Positions 1 to 8,149 of a stretch of DNA of 64,000 nucleotides are shown here, piece by piece. Location of the stretch: positions 62,001 through 126,000 of the forward strand of contig JAYPHU010000003.1 of assembly GCA_038127535.1 (NCBI GenBank), in the 5' to 3' direction. The notes under the pieces were generated by a model. That model was given only the letters and a program-made list of their open reading frames with translations. It was not told the origin of the DNA and ran no database searches. Origin of the DNA: JAYPHU01 sp038127535 (GTDB taxonomy: Bacteria; Pseudomonadota; Alphaproteobacteria; Rhodospirillales; UBA2165). Within the stretch, counting starts at the first letter, position 1. Each line of letters opens with the position of its first letter. The position numbers and the translations under genes were made by a program.

Positions 1-1
1 G

Positions 2-991
2 GATTTCGGCAGCGTAAACTCACAAATTCGATCAAAGAAGCTAAGTGTTGAAGCCGCCGAAAATAGCCTGGAATTGCAACGTCAAAATTTGATGCTGGAC
101 GCCATCAGCGCTTATCTCAATGTCCGCCGGGCCCATCAGGTTTTGATGTTCGCCAGGGAATCCGAAAACAACATTATCAAGCAAACCGAACTGGAGGATG
201 CTCTCGTGCGACGCGGCGCAGGCCTGTCGACAGACGTCCTGCAGGCAAAGACCCAATTGGCGGGCGCCCAGGCCCGGCGGGTGCTGGCGGAGGGACAATT
301 GGCGGCCGCACGCAACCAATACCGCGCGATCTTTGAAACGGATGTGCCGGACTTGAATGCCCTGAAAAAGCCTAAATTACCGTTGGAGTTAATTCCGAAA
401 TCCGTAGTTGATGCCGTTCAGATCTCTGTACGCGAAAATCCGGCCATCAAGGTCGTAGCCACCAACGCCGCCATCGCTCGGGAAGCACTCAACACCGCCC
501 GAGCGCAAGGCCTATTCCCCACGTTCAACGCCATTGGCGAGTCCAAGACCAAGAAGGATGTCGGCGGTACCAGCGGCCTGCAACGAGAATTGTTCGCTAA
601 GGTACAGATGAGTTTCGACTTCAACCTGGGTTTGTCTGCGATAAATACCCTTACCGTTACCGAATTAAGCGCCATCGCCGAGAACAAACGACTGGGCGAA
701 GCCCGGGATCAGACCGAACGCCAAGTCCGGGACTCCTGGGACACCCTAATGACTAACAAGCAGAACTACGACTTCCGCCGGAATCAAGCGTATATCGCTG
801 CAGAGTTTTTGGAACTAGCCCGTAAAGAACGCCAATTGGGTAACCGATCCCTCCTTGATGTGCTCGCGGGTGAAACAAACCTGAACAATGCTAATAGTGA
901 CACGGCGTCAGCAGAAACGGACCTCGCTATCGGTATTTTTACCCTGCTCCGCGATTTGGGCCGATTGCGGCTGGAATTGATTGCCGAATAG
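2..991 (+). CDS. TolC-family outer membrane efflux protein, 5' end missing
   Basis: The reading frame is already open at the first bases of the window, so the start codon lies upstream; about 329 residues are visible. The protein is rich in long amphipathic helices with the TolC pattern (an A-x-x-AYLNV segment near the visible start, Q-A-K-T-Q-L-A-G-A in the next helix, and a mirrored second half with L-A-R-K-E-R and T-N-L-N-N-A). This is the outer-membrane channel of type I secretion or RND systems. The damaged ORF just downstream keeps pieces of a type I secretion adaptor and a secreted adhesin, so this TolC probably served a type I exporter that is now partly deleted. No terminator is evident after the stop. 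Confidence 0.85.
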   Translation, partial: DFGSVNSQIRSKKLSVEAAENSLELQRQNLMLDAISAYLNVRRAHQVLMFARESENNIIKQTELEDALVRRGAGLSTDVLQAKTQLAGAQARRVLAEGQLAAARNQYRAIFETDVPDLNALKKPKLPLELIPKSVVDAVQISVRENPAIKVVATNAAIAREALNTARAQGLFPTFNAIGESKTKKDVGGTSGLQRELFAKVQMSFDFNLGLSAINTLTVTELSAIAENKRLGEARDQTERQVRDSWDTLMTNKQNYDFRRNQAYIAAEFLELARKERQLGNRSLLDVLAGETNLNNANSDTASAETDLAIGIFTLLRDLGRLRLELIAE

Positions 992-1185
992 GCCTTTGGG
1001 CCTGTCCCCTCAAAAATTATAGACCACTATGATCCTAGTCACAGCATTGTTGTCATGTCTCGGCCTATCTCCCATTGTCGAAATGAAATTTGCGCCGGTT
1101 CATCGAATTTTACGACTCTTGATTTACAGTTGAACCCAAAACCGAAAGCCCCAGCTAAGAAGCAGCAATACCGGAGATCCAAAGT

Positions 1186-1434
1186 ATGCAGACCGACGCC
1201 CCCGTCAGCCCCGGCGTACAAGTCCTCAACATGACTAGCGGTAAAAACCTGACCATTCACGATGGCGGATGGATTTTACAGGCGGACTTCGTCGCTCTGG
1301 GCAGCGATCTTCTATTGGTAAGCAAAGGCGGCATGCAGGTCAGCACCTCTATTCATACCGGTCAGCGCACCGTGCTGGAATACCTGATCGATCCGTTTTT
1401 GGACGCCCGCGACCGGGCGCTGCAGGAACGCTAG
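1186..1434 (+). pseudogene. Deletion scar joining a T1SS adhesin N-terminus to a HlyD C-terminus
   Basis: This 82-codon ORF appears chimeric. Roughly residues 1-48 look like the N-terminal segment of large cadherin/RTX-type secreted proteins (ILQADF followed by GSDLLLVSKGG). Residues 49-82 match the conserved C-terminus of HlyD-type membrane-fusion adaptors (GMQV, then TGQRTVLEYLIDP and a terminal ER). The two belong to different genes of one type I secretion locus, so the likely cause is a deletion that removed most of the adhesin, any ABC transporter and most of HlyD. The fusion is in frame, starts with ATG and has a GGAG motif about ten bases upstream, so a short peptide could still be made. 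The family calls rest on motif recognition; an assembly chimera is the alternative. Confidence 0.6.
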
Positions 1435-2220
1435 CTAGACGCCTTTGAATTCGGGCTTGCGCTTTTCCATGAAGGCGCGGCGGCCTTCTTTGTAATCCTC
1501 GCTGCCCGAGCACTTTTCCTGCCATGCCTCGCAGATCGCCGGGTCCCAGTCGCCATAGCTCTTGCTCACCTGGTTGACGGTCTCCTTGGCGGCCATGACC
1601 GATAGCGGCGCGTTATCGGCAATGGTTGCGGCGTAGTCGAGAACGAATGCCTCGATGTCATCCGCCGAGACAACGTGGTTCACCAGCCCGAGCCGGTGCG
1701 CGTTTGCGGCGTCATAACGGCGGGCGGTCATGAGAATTTCCTTGGCGGTGGACGGCCCCACCGCTTCCAGCACCCATCTTGTGAAATGGGAGCGGTAGGC
1801 GATCCCCAACCGCGCGGCCGGCACGGCAAAGACTGAGTCGTCCCGGCAAATGCGGAAATCGCAGCCGCAGGCGACGGCCACGCCGCCGCCCATGCAGAAC
1901 CCTTCGATCATGGCGATGGTCGCCTTCGGGCACTCCTTGATCGACGTGTACATGCCATTGGAGATGGATTCATATTCCTTGATGAGCTCGGGCGAGGACC
2001 GGCGCTCCTCAAACTCCGAGATATCCATGCCGGCGACGAAGGACTTGCCGCCCTCGCCCCTCAGGACCACCACCCTCACATCGGGATTGTCCGCATAACC
2101 GTTCAGCACCTCGGCGACCTTGGCGGCCATGGCCAGGTTCACCGCGTTGCGTTTTTCGGCGTTGTTGAAGATCAGCCAGCCGATGCCGTTCTCGACCTTG
2201 GAAATGATTTTGTCGGTCAT
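1435..2220 (-). CDS. Enoyl-CoA hydratase/isomerase family protein
   Basis: A 261-residue crotonase-fold protein. The start chosen is the ATG at 2220, where homology begins (MTDKIISKVENGIGWL); an upstream in-frame start at 2304 would add a basic leader untypical of the family. The oxyanion-hole segments are present: GGKSFVAGMDISEF, and IEGFCMGGGVAVACGCD. By my alignment with rat enoyl-CoA hydratase, the first catalytic glutamate (the PEI position) is replaced by alanine in FAVPAARLG, while the second is kept in AKEILMT. That suggests hydratase chemistry may be altered and that an isomerase, hydrolase or lyase role is possible. It stands alone, convergent with the secretion scar, ending one base after it. 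Its substrate is unknown. Confidence 0.85.
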   Translation of the reverse strand: MTDKIISKVENGIGWLIFNNAEKRNAVNLAMAAKVAEVLNGYADNPDVRVVVLRGEGGKSFVAGMDISEFEERRSSPELIKEYESISNGMYTSIKECPKATIAMIEGFCMGGGVAVACGCDFRICRDDSVFAVPAARLGIAYRSHFTRWVLEAVGPSTAKEILMTARRYDAANAHRLGLVNHVVSADDIEAFVLDYAATIADNAPLSVMAAKETVNQVSKSYGDWDPAICEAWQEKCSGSEDYKEGRRAFMEKRKPEFKGV

Positions 2221-2443
2221 GTTCGTCAATCCGTTCGTTGCGCGTGGTCGGCGAAAGTGGCCAAACCGGGCGGAAAAAGCAACCGTTCCGGCTGCCCGCC
2301 GCAAAGAAAAAAATTGTTACACAACTTACAAATTTTCACGCACCGTTTCATGACTCGCTAGGCAAATCGCGTCATGGTTATGGTGTCGGAAGTTGATGCT
2401 TTACGCCTCGATCCCAGGTTGATCCCATTCGAGGAGCATTCAC

Positions 2444-2644
2444 ATGAACGCTCTCATCTCCGCCGTTGAAAACCTCGACGTTTCTCACCTGGCCGACGCA
2501 TCCCCGGACACCGCCATACACACCGTTTACGCGCTCGACATCGCTCTGGAAGACCAAATCCGCGAGCTGGTCACCTACCGGGAAAAGATCAAGGAAGGCC
2601 GTGGCGCCCTGGTCCACGAACTGCGGAAGAACGTGGTGCATTAG
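2444..2644 (+). CDS. Small hypothetical protein, 66 aa
   Basis: A short ORF with a good GAGGAG ribosome-binding site about seven bases before the ATG. The product is soluble and acidic, with a predicted helical second half (ALEDQIRELVTYREKIKEG) that could form a coiled coil. It has no signal peptide or membrane segment. I do not recognise the family. It lies between the divergent enoyl-CoA hydratase and the selC gene on the opposite strand, with no terminator visible between it and selC. The ribosome-binding site and composition support a real gene. Confidence 0.55.
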   Translation: MNALISAVENLDVSHLADASPDTAIHTVYALDIALEDQIRELVTYREKIKEGRGALVHELRKNVVH

Positions 2645-2655
2645 GGCTGGAGAAC

Positions 2656-2750
2656 TGGCGGAAGAGAGTGGGAGTCGAACCCACTAAGACTGTCTTACAG
2701 CCTTCACTGGTTTTGAAGACCAGCCGGCACACCGGCACCGATTCCCTTCC
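2656..2750 (-). tRNA. selC: tRNA-Sec (anticodon TCA), selenocysteine tRNA
   Basis: Read on the minus strand this 95-base sequence folds as a selenocysteine tRNA. It has an 8-base-pair acceptor stem (GGAAGGGA with TCTCTTCC, one G-U pair), a G discriminator and an encoded CCA, an anticodon arm CTGGT-CTTCAAA-ACCAG with anticodon TCA, a long variable arm (about 22 bases) and the T-loop GGTTCGACTCC. The same length and arrangement are found in E. coli selC. It reads UGA as selenocysteine together with SelA, SelB and SelD, none of which lies in this window. No gene in the window has a convincing in-frame TGA, so the selenoprotein served must be elsewhere. Confidence 0.95.
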
Positions 2751-2915
2751 GCAAAAACCGTGAACTGGCGTTGTAGACCTACTGCGCCAAATTTCAAGCA
2801 GGCACCCGCCTGTCCCCACCTCGTTTCGGACTCGGGTGGATTTGTCTACACCGGACCAGATGTTACAGTCCCGTTCTCCAGAGTTCTCCCTCCAACCCGA
2901 AAGAGCGGTAAATCC

Positions 2916-3746
2916 ATGATCGAGAAAATCGAAGGCCCCGGCAGCGCCATCGGCAAGATCACCACGGCCGAGGATGTGGTCACCGCGTCCCAGGCCGGCC
3001 GGCTGGCGAGCGCGCTGGGCGTCGCCAACCGGGCGATCAAAAAAGGCGACGTGCTGCCCGAGGGCTGGCATGCGGTGTTCTTTCCCGGCCTGGCCCCGCT
3101 TTCGGGCTTGGCCGAAGACGGTCAGCCGGCCTCCAATTCGCGCCTGCCGCGCCGGCGGATCATCGGCGTCCGAACCGAGTTCCACGACCCATTACTGATC
3201 GGTGACGACATCGTCCGGGAGACCGAAGTGATCGACGTGATCTCCCACGATTACGAAGCGGGGCCGACCATCCTGTTCAAGGTCCGGGATCGGATCAGCT
3301 CTCCTCGCGGCCTGGCGGTGATCGATGAGCGGGATTTCCTCAGCTACGAAGAAGGCGGGCCTGGCGAACTCTGGCCGGAACCCGAGATGCCCGCCGATGC
3401 GGCCTGGAGCAAGTCGTACGAGCCCACGCCGGTGATGATGTTCCGGCTGTCGGCCGTACGCTACAACAGCCACCGAGTTCACTATGACCGGGACTATGCC
3501 ACCAAGGTGGAAGGATACGGCGGCCTGTTGGTGCCGGTCACCTTGGTGTCGTTCCACATGATGGAGCTCTGCCGGGAAAACGCCAGCGGCAAGGCGCTCA
3601 AAAGTTTCGCCTATCGCTCTGAAAAGCCCATCGTCGACACCGGGCCGTATGGGGTTCACGGAAAGCTGGACGGCGGCCACGCGACGCTCTGGGCCACCGG
3701 CCCTGACGGTGATCTGGCTGTTACGGGCGAGGCGACGGTCGGGTAG
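2916..3746 (+). CDS. HTD2/MaoC-like hotdog-fold hydratase (acyl-CoA dehydratase)
   Basis: A 276-residue protein beginning at the ATG at 2916 (MIEKIEGPGSAIGKI); earlier in-frame codons overlap the selC region and would add a low-complexity leader. It matches the double-hotdog HTD2 family that includes mesaconyl-C4-CoA and itaconyl-CoA hydratases and 3-hydroxyacyl dehydratases. The hallmark is the hydratase motif VRYNSHRVHYDRDYA in the second hotdog. The first half (WHAVFFPGLAPLSGLAEDG, then LPRRRIIGVRTEFHDPLLIGD split over two segments) fits the same family. The likely reaction is reversible hydration of an enoyl-CoA double bond. It is monocistronic here, so the pathway is not shown by its neighbours; another CoA-ester hydratase lies 700 bases upstream. 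Confidence 0.8.
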   Translation: MIEKIEGPGSAIGKITTAEDVVTASQAGRLASALGVANRAIKKGDVLPEGWHAVFFPGLAPLSGLAEDGQPASNSRLPRRRIIGVRTEFHDPLLIGDDIVRETEVIDVISHDYEAGPTILFKVRDRISSPRGLAVIDERDFLSYEEGGPGELWPEPEMPADAAWSKSYEPTPVMMFRLSAVRYNSHRVHYDRDYATKVEGYGGLLVPVTLVSFHMMELCRENASGKALKSFAYRSEKPIVDTGPYGVHGKLDGGHATLWATGPDGDLAVTGEATVG

Positions 3747-3768
3747 GTTTGCTTCCAATTTTTACTGC

Positions 3769-3850
3769 GTCATGTCCGACCAGCCTGCGCAAAGCCGGGC
3801 TTCGCTACGGCGAAGGCAGGCCCGCGTAGCGGTTGTCGGGAAACCATGGA
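3769..3850. repeat. Intergenic palindromic repeat
   Basis: A GC-rich imperfect inverted repeat with the core GAAGGCAGGC, opposite GCCTGCGC, flanked by GTCGGGAAACCATGGA. Related sequence occurs at 26616-26659 (the same GCCTGC...GAAGGCAGGC stem) and at 26764-26872 (GTCGGGTAACCATGG). The copies lie only between genes, as expected of a dispersed REP-like element. The rest of the gap up to 3951 shows no gene. Confidence 0.55.
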
Positions 3851-3951
3851 CATAAGTTGATGAATACCCGAGACTTGGTCTCACCTATCGTTGATCCCAA
3901 CTCGGGCATGACGCGGTAGGGGTAAAGGAGGGGGCCAGTCGCCCCACCTTC

Positions 3952-4788
3952 TTAAAAAAACACCAACGCGCGGGACTCGACGCTTTCCCTGGGCCGGGCG
4001 TCGGCCGGTGAGGTCGGATCGTCAAACGCGGTGTGCGCAGTGTAGGGCACGCCGGCGTCCTTATCGCTGTCATAGACCTTGAAGATATAGGTGTCTTCCG
4101 GCGACATTTCCGGGATGTAGTAGAACAGGTGATCCGGGTGGTAGGAGATGTGATAGGTCTCCGCCGTCCGGTACGAATAACGCCGCTCCATCGCCACGAA
4201 GCCGGACGCCGGAATGGTGCGCCCGTCGGCCAGGGCGAAGGGCTCGGTCATCACTGGATGGTTGATCGGCCGCCAAGTCTGGACGATGGCGAAACGGCTT
4301 TTCAACAGCTCTTCGGCTTTTTCCTCGCCCATGATGTCCTTGAGGCGCTGGCGCGCTGAGCGGTCGGTATAGTCGTTGTGGACGGCTTTCACCGGCTGGC
4401 GGGTGCCTTTTGCTTCTATTACGGCGTCATTGAGGGTGCGGAATGTGTGATCAAAGACGACCACCTCGCGCGCGCCCATTGCGTCCTTGATGATTTGGGC
4501 GACTTCCACGTCGTAAACCCGCTTCACCTCGTCCTTGTCATAAAAGTCCTGCATTTTGGACGGGATGTGGGCGATGGTAAAACCGTGGGTGGTGAGATTA
4601 AAGGAGTCCCGGATCGGCCGTGCGTCAAAAATGCGGCACTTGCGCGCCTCGTACTTCGGCGGATTGGCTTTGTGCTCTTCCTCCGGCCAGTCCACATAGA
4701 CCGCCGGCGTGGTGCCGTCATCGATGATGTAGTTGAGGTCGGTCTCAATGAAGGCCAGATCGGCCTCTTTGGTCTGAGCTTGCGCCAT
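3952..4788 (-). CDS. CmcJ/NvfI-family oxygenase
   Basis: A 278-residue protein of the family named after cephamycin CmcJ and fungal NvfI/AsaB, whose characterised members include Fe(II)/2-oxoglutarate-type oxygenases. The likely metal ligands are the HxD of KAVHNDYTDRSARQRL and a later histidine in TYHISYHPDHLFYY. The WRPINHPVM stretch typical of the family is also present. Translation starts at the ATG at 4788, preceded by AAGGA ten bases upstream. The gene lies 10 bases after the cupin gene on the same strand, so the two very probably form one operon. The substrate cannot be inferred; family members act in secondary metabolism and on small carboxylic acids. Confidence 0.75.
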   Translation of the reverse strand: MAQAQTKEADLAFIETDLNYIIDDGTTPAVYVDWPEEEHKANPPKYEARKCRIFDARPIRDSFNLTTHGFTIAHIPSKMQDFYDKDEVKRVYDVEVAQIIKDAMGAREVVVFDHTFRTLNDAVIEAKGTRQPVKAVHNDYTDRSARQRLKDIMGEEKAEELLKSRFAIVQTWRPINHPVMTEPFALADGRTIPASGFVAMERRYSYRTAETYHISYHPDHLFYYIPEMSPEDTYIFKVYDSDKDAGVPYTAHTAFDDPTSPADARPRESVESRALVFF

Positions 4789-4798
4789 CTATTTGTCC

Positions 4799-5347
4799 TT
4801 ACTCTCCGGCGGGGGCGTGCTGACGCTCCCCGGCTTCATCCCGATAATACCCCGCTTCGGCGGCCGCTTCGACCACGGTTGGGTGCCAGTCCACCTTGCC
4901 TGCCTCAGGCCCGCCGATCAGGGTCAACAGTGTGCCGGTTCCATCTCCCACATAACGGAAGCCCCGATAAACGCCGATAGGAACATTGATGGTATCGAAG
5001 GGGCGGAGCAGGATTTCTTTTTCGCCATCCTCGGTCATCCAGATCACCACCCAATCGCCGATGAGGGGCATGAACACTTCTTCGGTTTCGTGGGCGTGGA
5101 GCGCGGCGCCGTTGCCGCTTTCCGCCTGAATCATGCCTAGATTGAACCCGTGCGCCGGCAGCGGAATGTTGGGCCGTAAATCGGGATTGGCAGCCGCCTC
5201 TACGACGCCCATGCCGACCAGATTGATCTTAAACCGCTTATGGCCCGGCAGGTGGTCGTCGATATAGGACTCGCTGGAGCCGTGCAGCTTATCAAAGCGG
5301 GCCACATACTGGCTCATCTCTTCGACAGATACATTTTTCACGTCCAT
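4799..5347 (-). CDS. Cupin-domain protein
   Basis: A 182-residue single-cupin protein. Metal-binding motif 1 is visible as HAHETEEVF and motif 2 as NVPIGVYRGF, with the usual beta-rich spacing between them. Motif 2 lacks the usual histidine (tyrosine in PIGVYRGF), so metal binding may rest on motif 1 alone. The start is the ATG at 5347, preceded by AAGAAGG. It is the first gene of a two-gene operon with the CmcJ-like oxygenase. Small cupins beside oxygenases often act as dioxygenases, isomerases or ligand sensors. No N-terminal helix-turn-helix is present, so it is not a cupin-type transcription factor. Confidence 0.75.
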   Translation of the reverse strand: MDVKNVSVEEMSQYVARFDKLHGSSESYIDDHLPGHKRFKINLVGMGVVEAAANPDLRPNIPLPAHGFNLGMIQAESGNGAALHAHETEEVFMPLIGDWVVIWMTEDGEKEILLRPFDTINVPIGVYRGFRYVGDGTGTLLTLIGGPEAGKVDWHPTVVEAAAEAGYYRDEAGERQHAPAGE

Positions 5348-5517
5348 GGCTGTCGCCTTCTTTGGTTTGCGTCTTCGGTCAGTTTACGCTTCGCGCGGCG
5401 AAAGAAAAGGCGCTGAATTGGGAAATTTCGATGGTGATCCGAGTCACTGCGCAGATGCCCGCTTTCTGCCTAATATCAGGACATAAGAGGAAAACACCAG
5501 GTAATGGAGATACTCAA

Positions 5518-5628
5518 ATGGAATGGTTGGCACTTCTCGCACTCGTGTATTTCAGCTTTATCGCCTGCTCGTACGTTTTGATCGACGAGCGGCCGACACT
5601 GCTCCGCGACGGCGCAAAGCCGGAATAA
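5518..5628 (+). CDS. Small single-pass membrane protein, 36 aa
   Basis: A 36-codon ORF beginning at an ATG with GGAGA about eight bases upstream. It encodes one hydrophobic helix (WLALLALVYFSFIACSYVLI) followed by a short charged tail. A longer in-frame reading from 5362 is unlikely because the extra 52 residues are low-quality and lack a ribosome-binding site. Function is unknown. It stands alone between the divergent cupin operon and the flagellin gene. Confidence 0.45.
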   Translation: MEWLALLALVYFSFIACSYVLIDERPTLLRDGAKPE

Positions 5629-5820
5629 TCAATATTTATCAATAGATTTTACTGGTATTTGAGCAGGCCTGAGAATTTGCACGTGGACTCTTGAAACCGA
5701 GTCCGTGAATCCCTTACCATAGTGGTGAACATAGCGCCGGATGACATGAGAACGGGCAGACCGGGGCCGGGGTAGAATTTCCCCGCCGATATTTGGTCAG
5801 ACCAACGGAGAAGCCGTTAA

Positions 5821-6639
5821 ATGGTCGATGCGATCAACCTTTCGGCCCAAACCAGCACGAATCTGCTGGCGTTGCGGCGGACGACCGAAGCCATTTCAGT
5901 ATCGCAAGAACGGTTATCCACCGGACTGCGCGTCAATTCGGCAATTGATGATCCGATTGCCTTTTTCGACGCGCGAGGACTGACCAATCGCGCCTCCGAC
6001 CTTCAGGTTTTGAAAGACGATATCGACCAGGCAGTCAGCATCGCCGAAGTGGCGGTCACCGGTCTGGAGTCTATCGAAGATTTGGTGGAACAAATGAAAG
6101 GCCTGGCGCTCGGCGCGCAGAGCGATTCCTCCAGCACCAACCGTTCGAAGGCGGCAGTGCAGTTCAATGACCTGCGCTCCCAACTGGACAATCTGGCCAC
6201 CGACGCCTCTTTCAACGCGACGAACCTTCTGAAGGGCTCACCCGGCAATCTGAAAGTCACCTTCAGCGAGGACGGCAGCTCGACCCTCACCATCTCGGGC
6301 ATCGCGTCGGACACATCGGGCCTTTCCATCGTCGCGGCGGCGTCTCATTGGGCCGCCGACACGGACATCGACGGGGCGATCAATGATCTCGATAGCGCTC
6401 TGACGACGCAGCGTTCCTCGGCAACCATCATCGGGGTCAGCGCTGATTTGATCTCCCTCGGGCTCGATTTTGTCGAGACCCTAATCACCCAGTTGGAGAA
6501 AGGCGCCGGCAAGCTGGTGAACGCCGATCTGAACGCAGAATCCGCTAATCTCTTGACCTTGCAGACCCGCCAACAATTGGGCACCATCAGCCTCAGTATC
6601 GCGCAGGATAGCGATCAGGCGATCTTCCGGCTCTTCTAG
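5821..6639 (+). CDS. Flagellin, short form
   Basis: A 272-residue flagellin. The conserved N-terminal coiled coil (SQERLSTGLRVNSAIDDPI, then AEVAVTGLESIEDLVEQMK) and the C-terminal helix (LTLQTRQQLGTISLSIAQ) are both intact. The variable central domain is short, as in many alphaproteobacterial flagellins. It is the filament subunit exported by the flagellar type III apparatus. No other flagellar gene lies in the window, so it is an isolated copy. A GGAG lies ten bases before the ATG. The 190 bases upstream contain no sigma-28 or sigma-54 promoter that I can defend. The next gene starts 26 bases downstream but is a metabolic enzyme. Confidence 0.9.
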   Translation: MVDAINLSAQTSTNLLALRRTTEAISVSQERLSTGLRVNSAIDDPIAFFDARGLTNRASDLQVLKDDIDQAVSIAEVAVTGLESIEDLVEQMKGLALGAQSDSSSTNRSKAAVQFNDLRSQLDNLATDASFNATNLLKGSPGNLKVTFSEDGSSTLTISGIASDTSGLSIVAAASHWAADTDIDGAINDLDSALTTQRSSATIIGVSADLISLGLDFVETLITQLEKGAGKLVNADLNAESANLLTLQTRQQLGTISLSIAQDSDQAIFRLF

Positions 6640-6665
6640 AACTGCCGGTCTAACGAGGGAGCGGC

Positions 6666-7766
6666 ATGGATAAAAGGGCAACCAACGATATCGATAGTGT
6701 GCTGACGATCGCCGAGATCGTCCGGATCGCCCGTGAAAAGGCGGACCCGGAAGCCTGGGACTATATGGTCGGCGGCTCCGAAACCGAGACCTCCCTGCGC
6801 CGCAATCGTCTGGCCCTCGACAAAATGGCATTCCGGCCGCGCGTGCTGCGGGATGTTTCCAATATCGACACGTCCCGGGATTTTTTGGGTTGGAACCTCC
6901 GCCTGCCCCTCCTTCTAGCGCCCATGGGGTCTCTGCAGCAACTTGATCCGGCGGCGGCTGTTCCGCCGGCCGCTGCGGCTAAGGAATTCGGTGTCGCGTC
7001 TTTCCTCAGTTCCGTTTGCCCGCCCGGCATCGAAGAAACCATGAAGCAAACGGACGGCGACATGATGTTCCAGCTTTATGTCCGGGGTGACGAGCAATGG
7101 ATTCTGGATCACGTCGATCAGGCGACGGAGCTCGGCTACAAGGCGTTTTGTTTGACCGTCGATACGGCCTATTACGGCAGGCGGGAACGGGACAAGATGC
7201 GCGGTTTTACCCCGGCGGCCCGGCGGCGGATCGGCGGCACAGATTTCCAGGCCGGGCTCGACTGGAATGTGGTCGACAGGATCAGGGCGCACTGCAAACT
7301 GCCGATGGCGCTCAAAGGCATTGCCACGGAGGAAGACGCCAAGCTGGCTGTCGAGCACGGGATCGAGATCGTCTATATCTCCAACCATGGTGGACGGCAG
7401 TTGGATTACGGACGGGGCTGCGCGGAACTGATCCCGGAGATCGTCGATGCCGTGGAAGGCAAGGCCAAGGTCATCGTCGACGGCGCCGTCTATCGCGGTA
7501 CCGATCTATTGAAATGCATCGCCCTGGGCGCCGACGTGGTGGCCATCGGTCGGCTTTACGGATACGGATTGGCGGCGGGCGGCAAAGCCGGCGTGATCAA
7601 GGTCCTGGAAATCCTGGAAGAGGAAGTCATCAACGCCATGGCCAATTTGGGCATCACCAGCATGGATCAGCTCAATCCCGATTATCTGCATCCTAGCGAC
7701 GCCGTGCGCGAGCCGTCGGTCTTCAGTAGTTTCCATCTCGCGGATATTCCCGACTACACGTACTAG
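6666..7766 (+). CDS. FMN-dependent alpha-hydroxy-acid oxidase/dehydrogenase
   Basis: A 366-residue TIM-barrel flavoprotein of the glycolate oxidase, lactate dehydrogenase (LldD) and mandelate dehydrogenase family. The active-site histidine lies in ISNHGGRQLD, the FMN-contacting lysine in MALKGIATEED, and the phosphate-binding region in VIVDGAVYRGTDLL followed by ADVVAIGR. In the usual DGGIRRG motif the second glycine and first arginine differ here (DGAVYRG), which may change substrate or electron-acceptor preference. It would oxidise a 2-hydroxy acid to a 2-keto acid. The ATG has GAGGGAG upstream. A pilus-chaperone remnant begins immediately after the stop codon. Confidence 0.88.
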   Translation: MDKRATNDIDSVLTIAEIVRIAREKADPEAWDYMVGGSETETSLRRNRLALDKMAFRPRVLRDVSNIDTSRDFLGWNLRLPLLLAPMGSLQQLDPAAAVPPAAAAKEFGVASFLSSVCPPGIEETMKQTDGDMMFQLYVRGDEQWILDHVDQATELGYKAFCLTVDTAYYGRRERDKMRGFTPAARRRIGGTDFQAGLDWNVVDRIRAHCKLPMALKGIATEEDAKLAVEHGIEIVYISNHGGRQLDYGRGCAELIPEIVDAVEGKAKVIVDGAVYRGTDLLKCIALGADVVAIGRLYGYGLAAGGKAGVIKVLEILEEEVINAMANLGITSMDQLNPDYLHPSDAVREPSVFSSFHLADIPDYTY

Positions 7767-7768
7767 CC

Positions 7769-8095
7769 CGCTCGCCGAAAGGTGACCGGCACGCCAAAAT
7801 AGAGACCAAGATCGATATTTCGGACATCAAATATATCGGGCCCGATGACAAGAACCAATTCTCCCGGCTGAGCTTCAATCTGAACCGGACCGGAAGCGCC
7901 TCGTCCTAAGGCGATATTCGGATTTCTCTCACCCCCACGGGTGGTGGAAGCGAAGTGGTTCTGGGCCAGGTGACAGGCTTGGCCGTCTGCACGCCCAAAG
8001 CCAGCCGCACCGTGGAAATCCGCTTACGCGTGCCTGATGGCGTTAACCCGGCGAAAGGCACCTACAAATTGACCTACAGCCTGCTCGCCAAATAG
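7769..8095 (+). pseudogene. Truncated pilus periplasmic chaperone with an in-frame stop
   Basis: Reading one frame from 7769 gives a beta-rich sequence (DISDIKYIGPDDKNQFSRLS, then NLNRTGSASS), a TAA at 7907-7909, and then GDIRISLTPTGG, GQVTGLAVCTPKASRTVEIR and GTYKLTYSLLAK before the final TAG. The second part resembles the C-terminal half of PapD/EcpD-type fimbrial chaperones. The TAA replaces a residue that is plausibly Tyr (a one-base change). The signal peptide and N-terminal domain are missing; the remnant abuts the stop of the hydroxy-acid oxidase gene, so the 5' half was deleted. No start codon with a ribosome-binding site is visible. It faces the broken DUF4402 gene, as expected of a former pilus cluster. 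Confidence 0.6.
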
Positions 8096-8149
8096 GGCGG
8101 CAAGCAGATCGCCGAAGCGACCCAAACCGTCCAATAATTTTAAGAGCGA

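Noticed and set aside
5785..5792. GCCGATAT upstream of flagellin as a sigma-28 minus-10 element
   Set aside because: No TAAA-like minus-35 lies at the required distance; a chance match is as likely.
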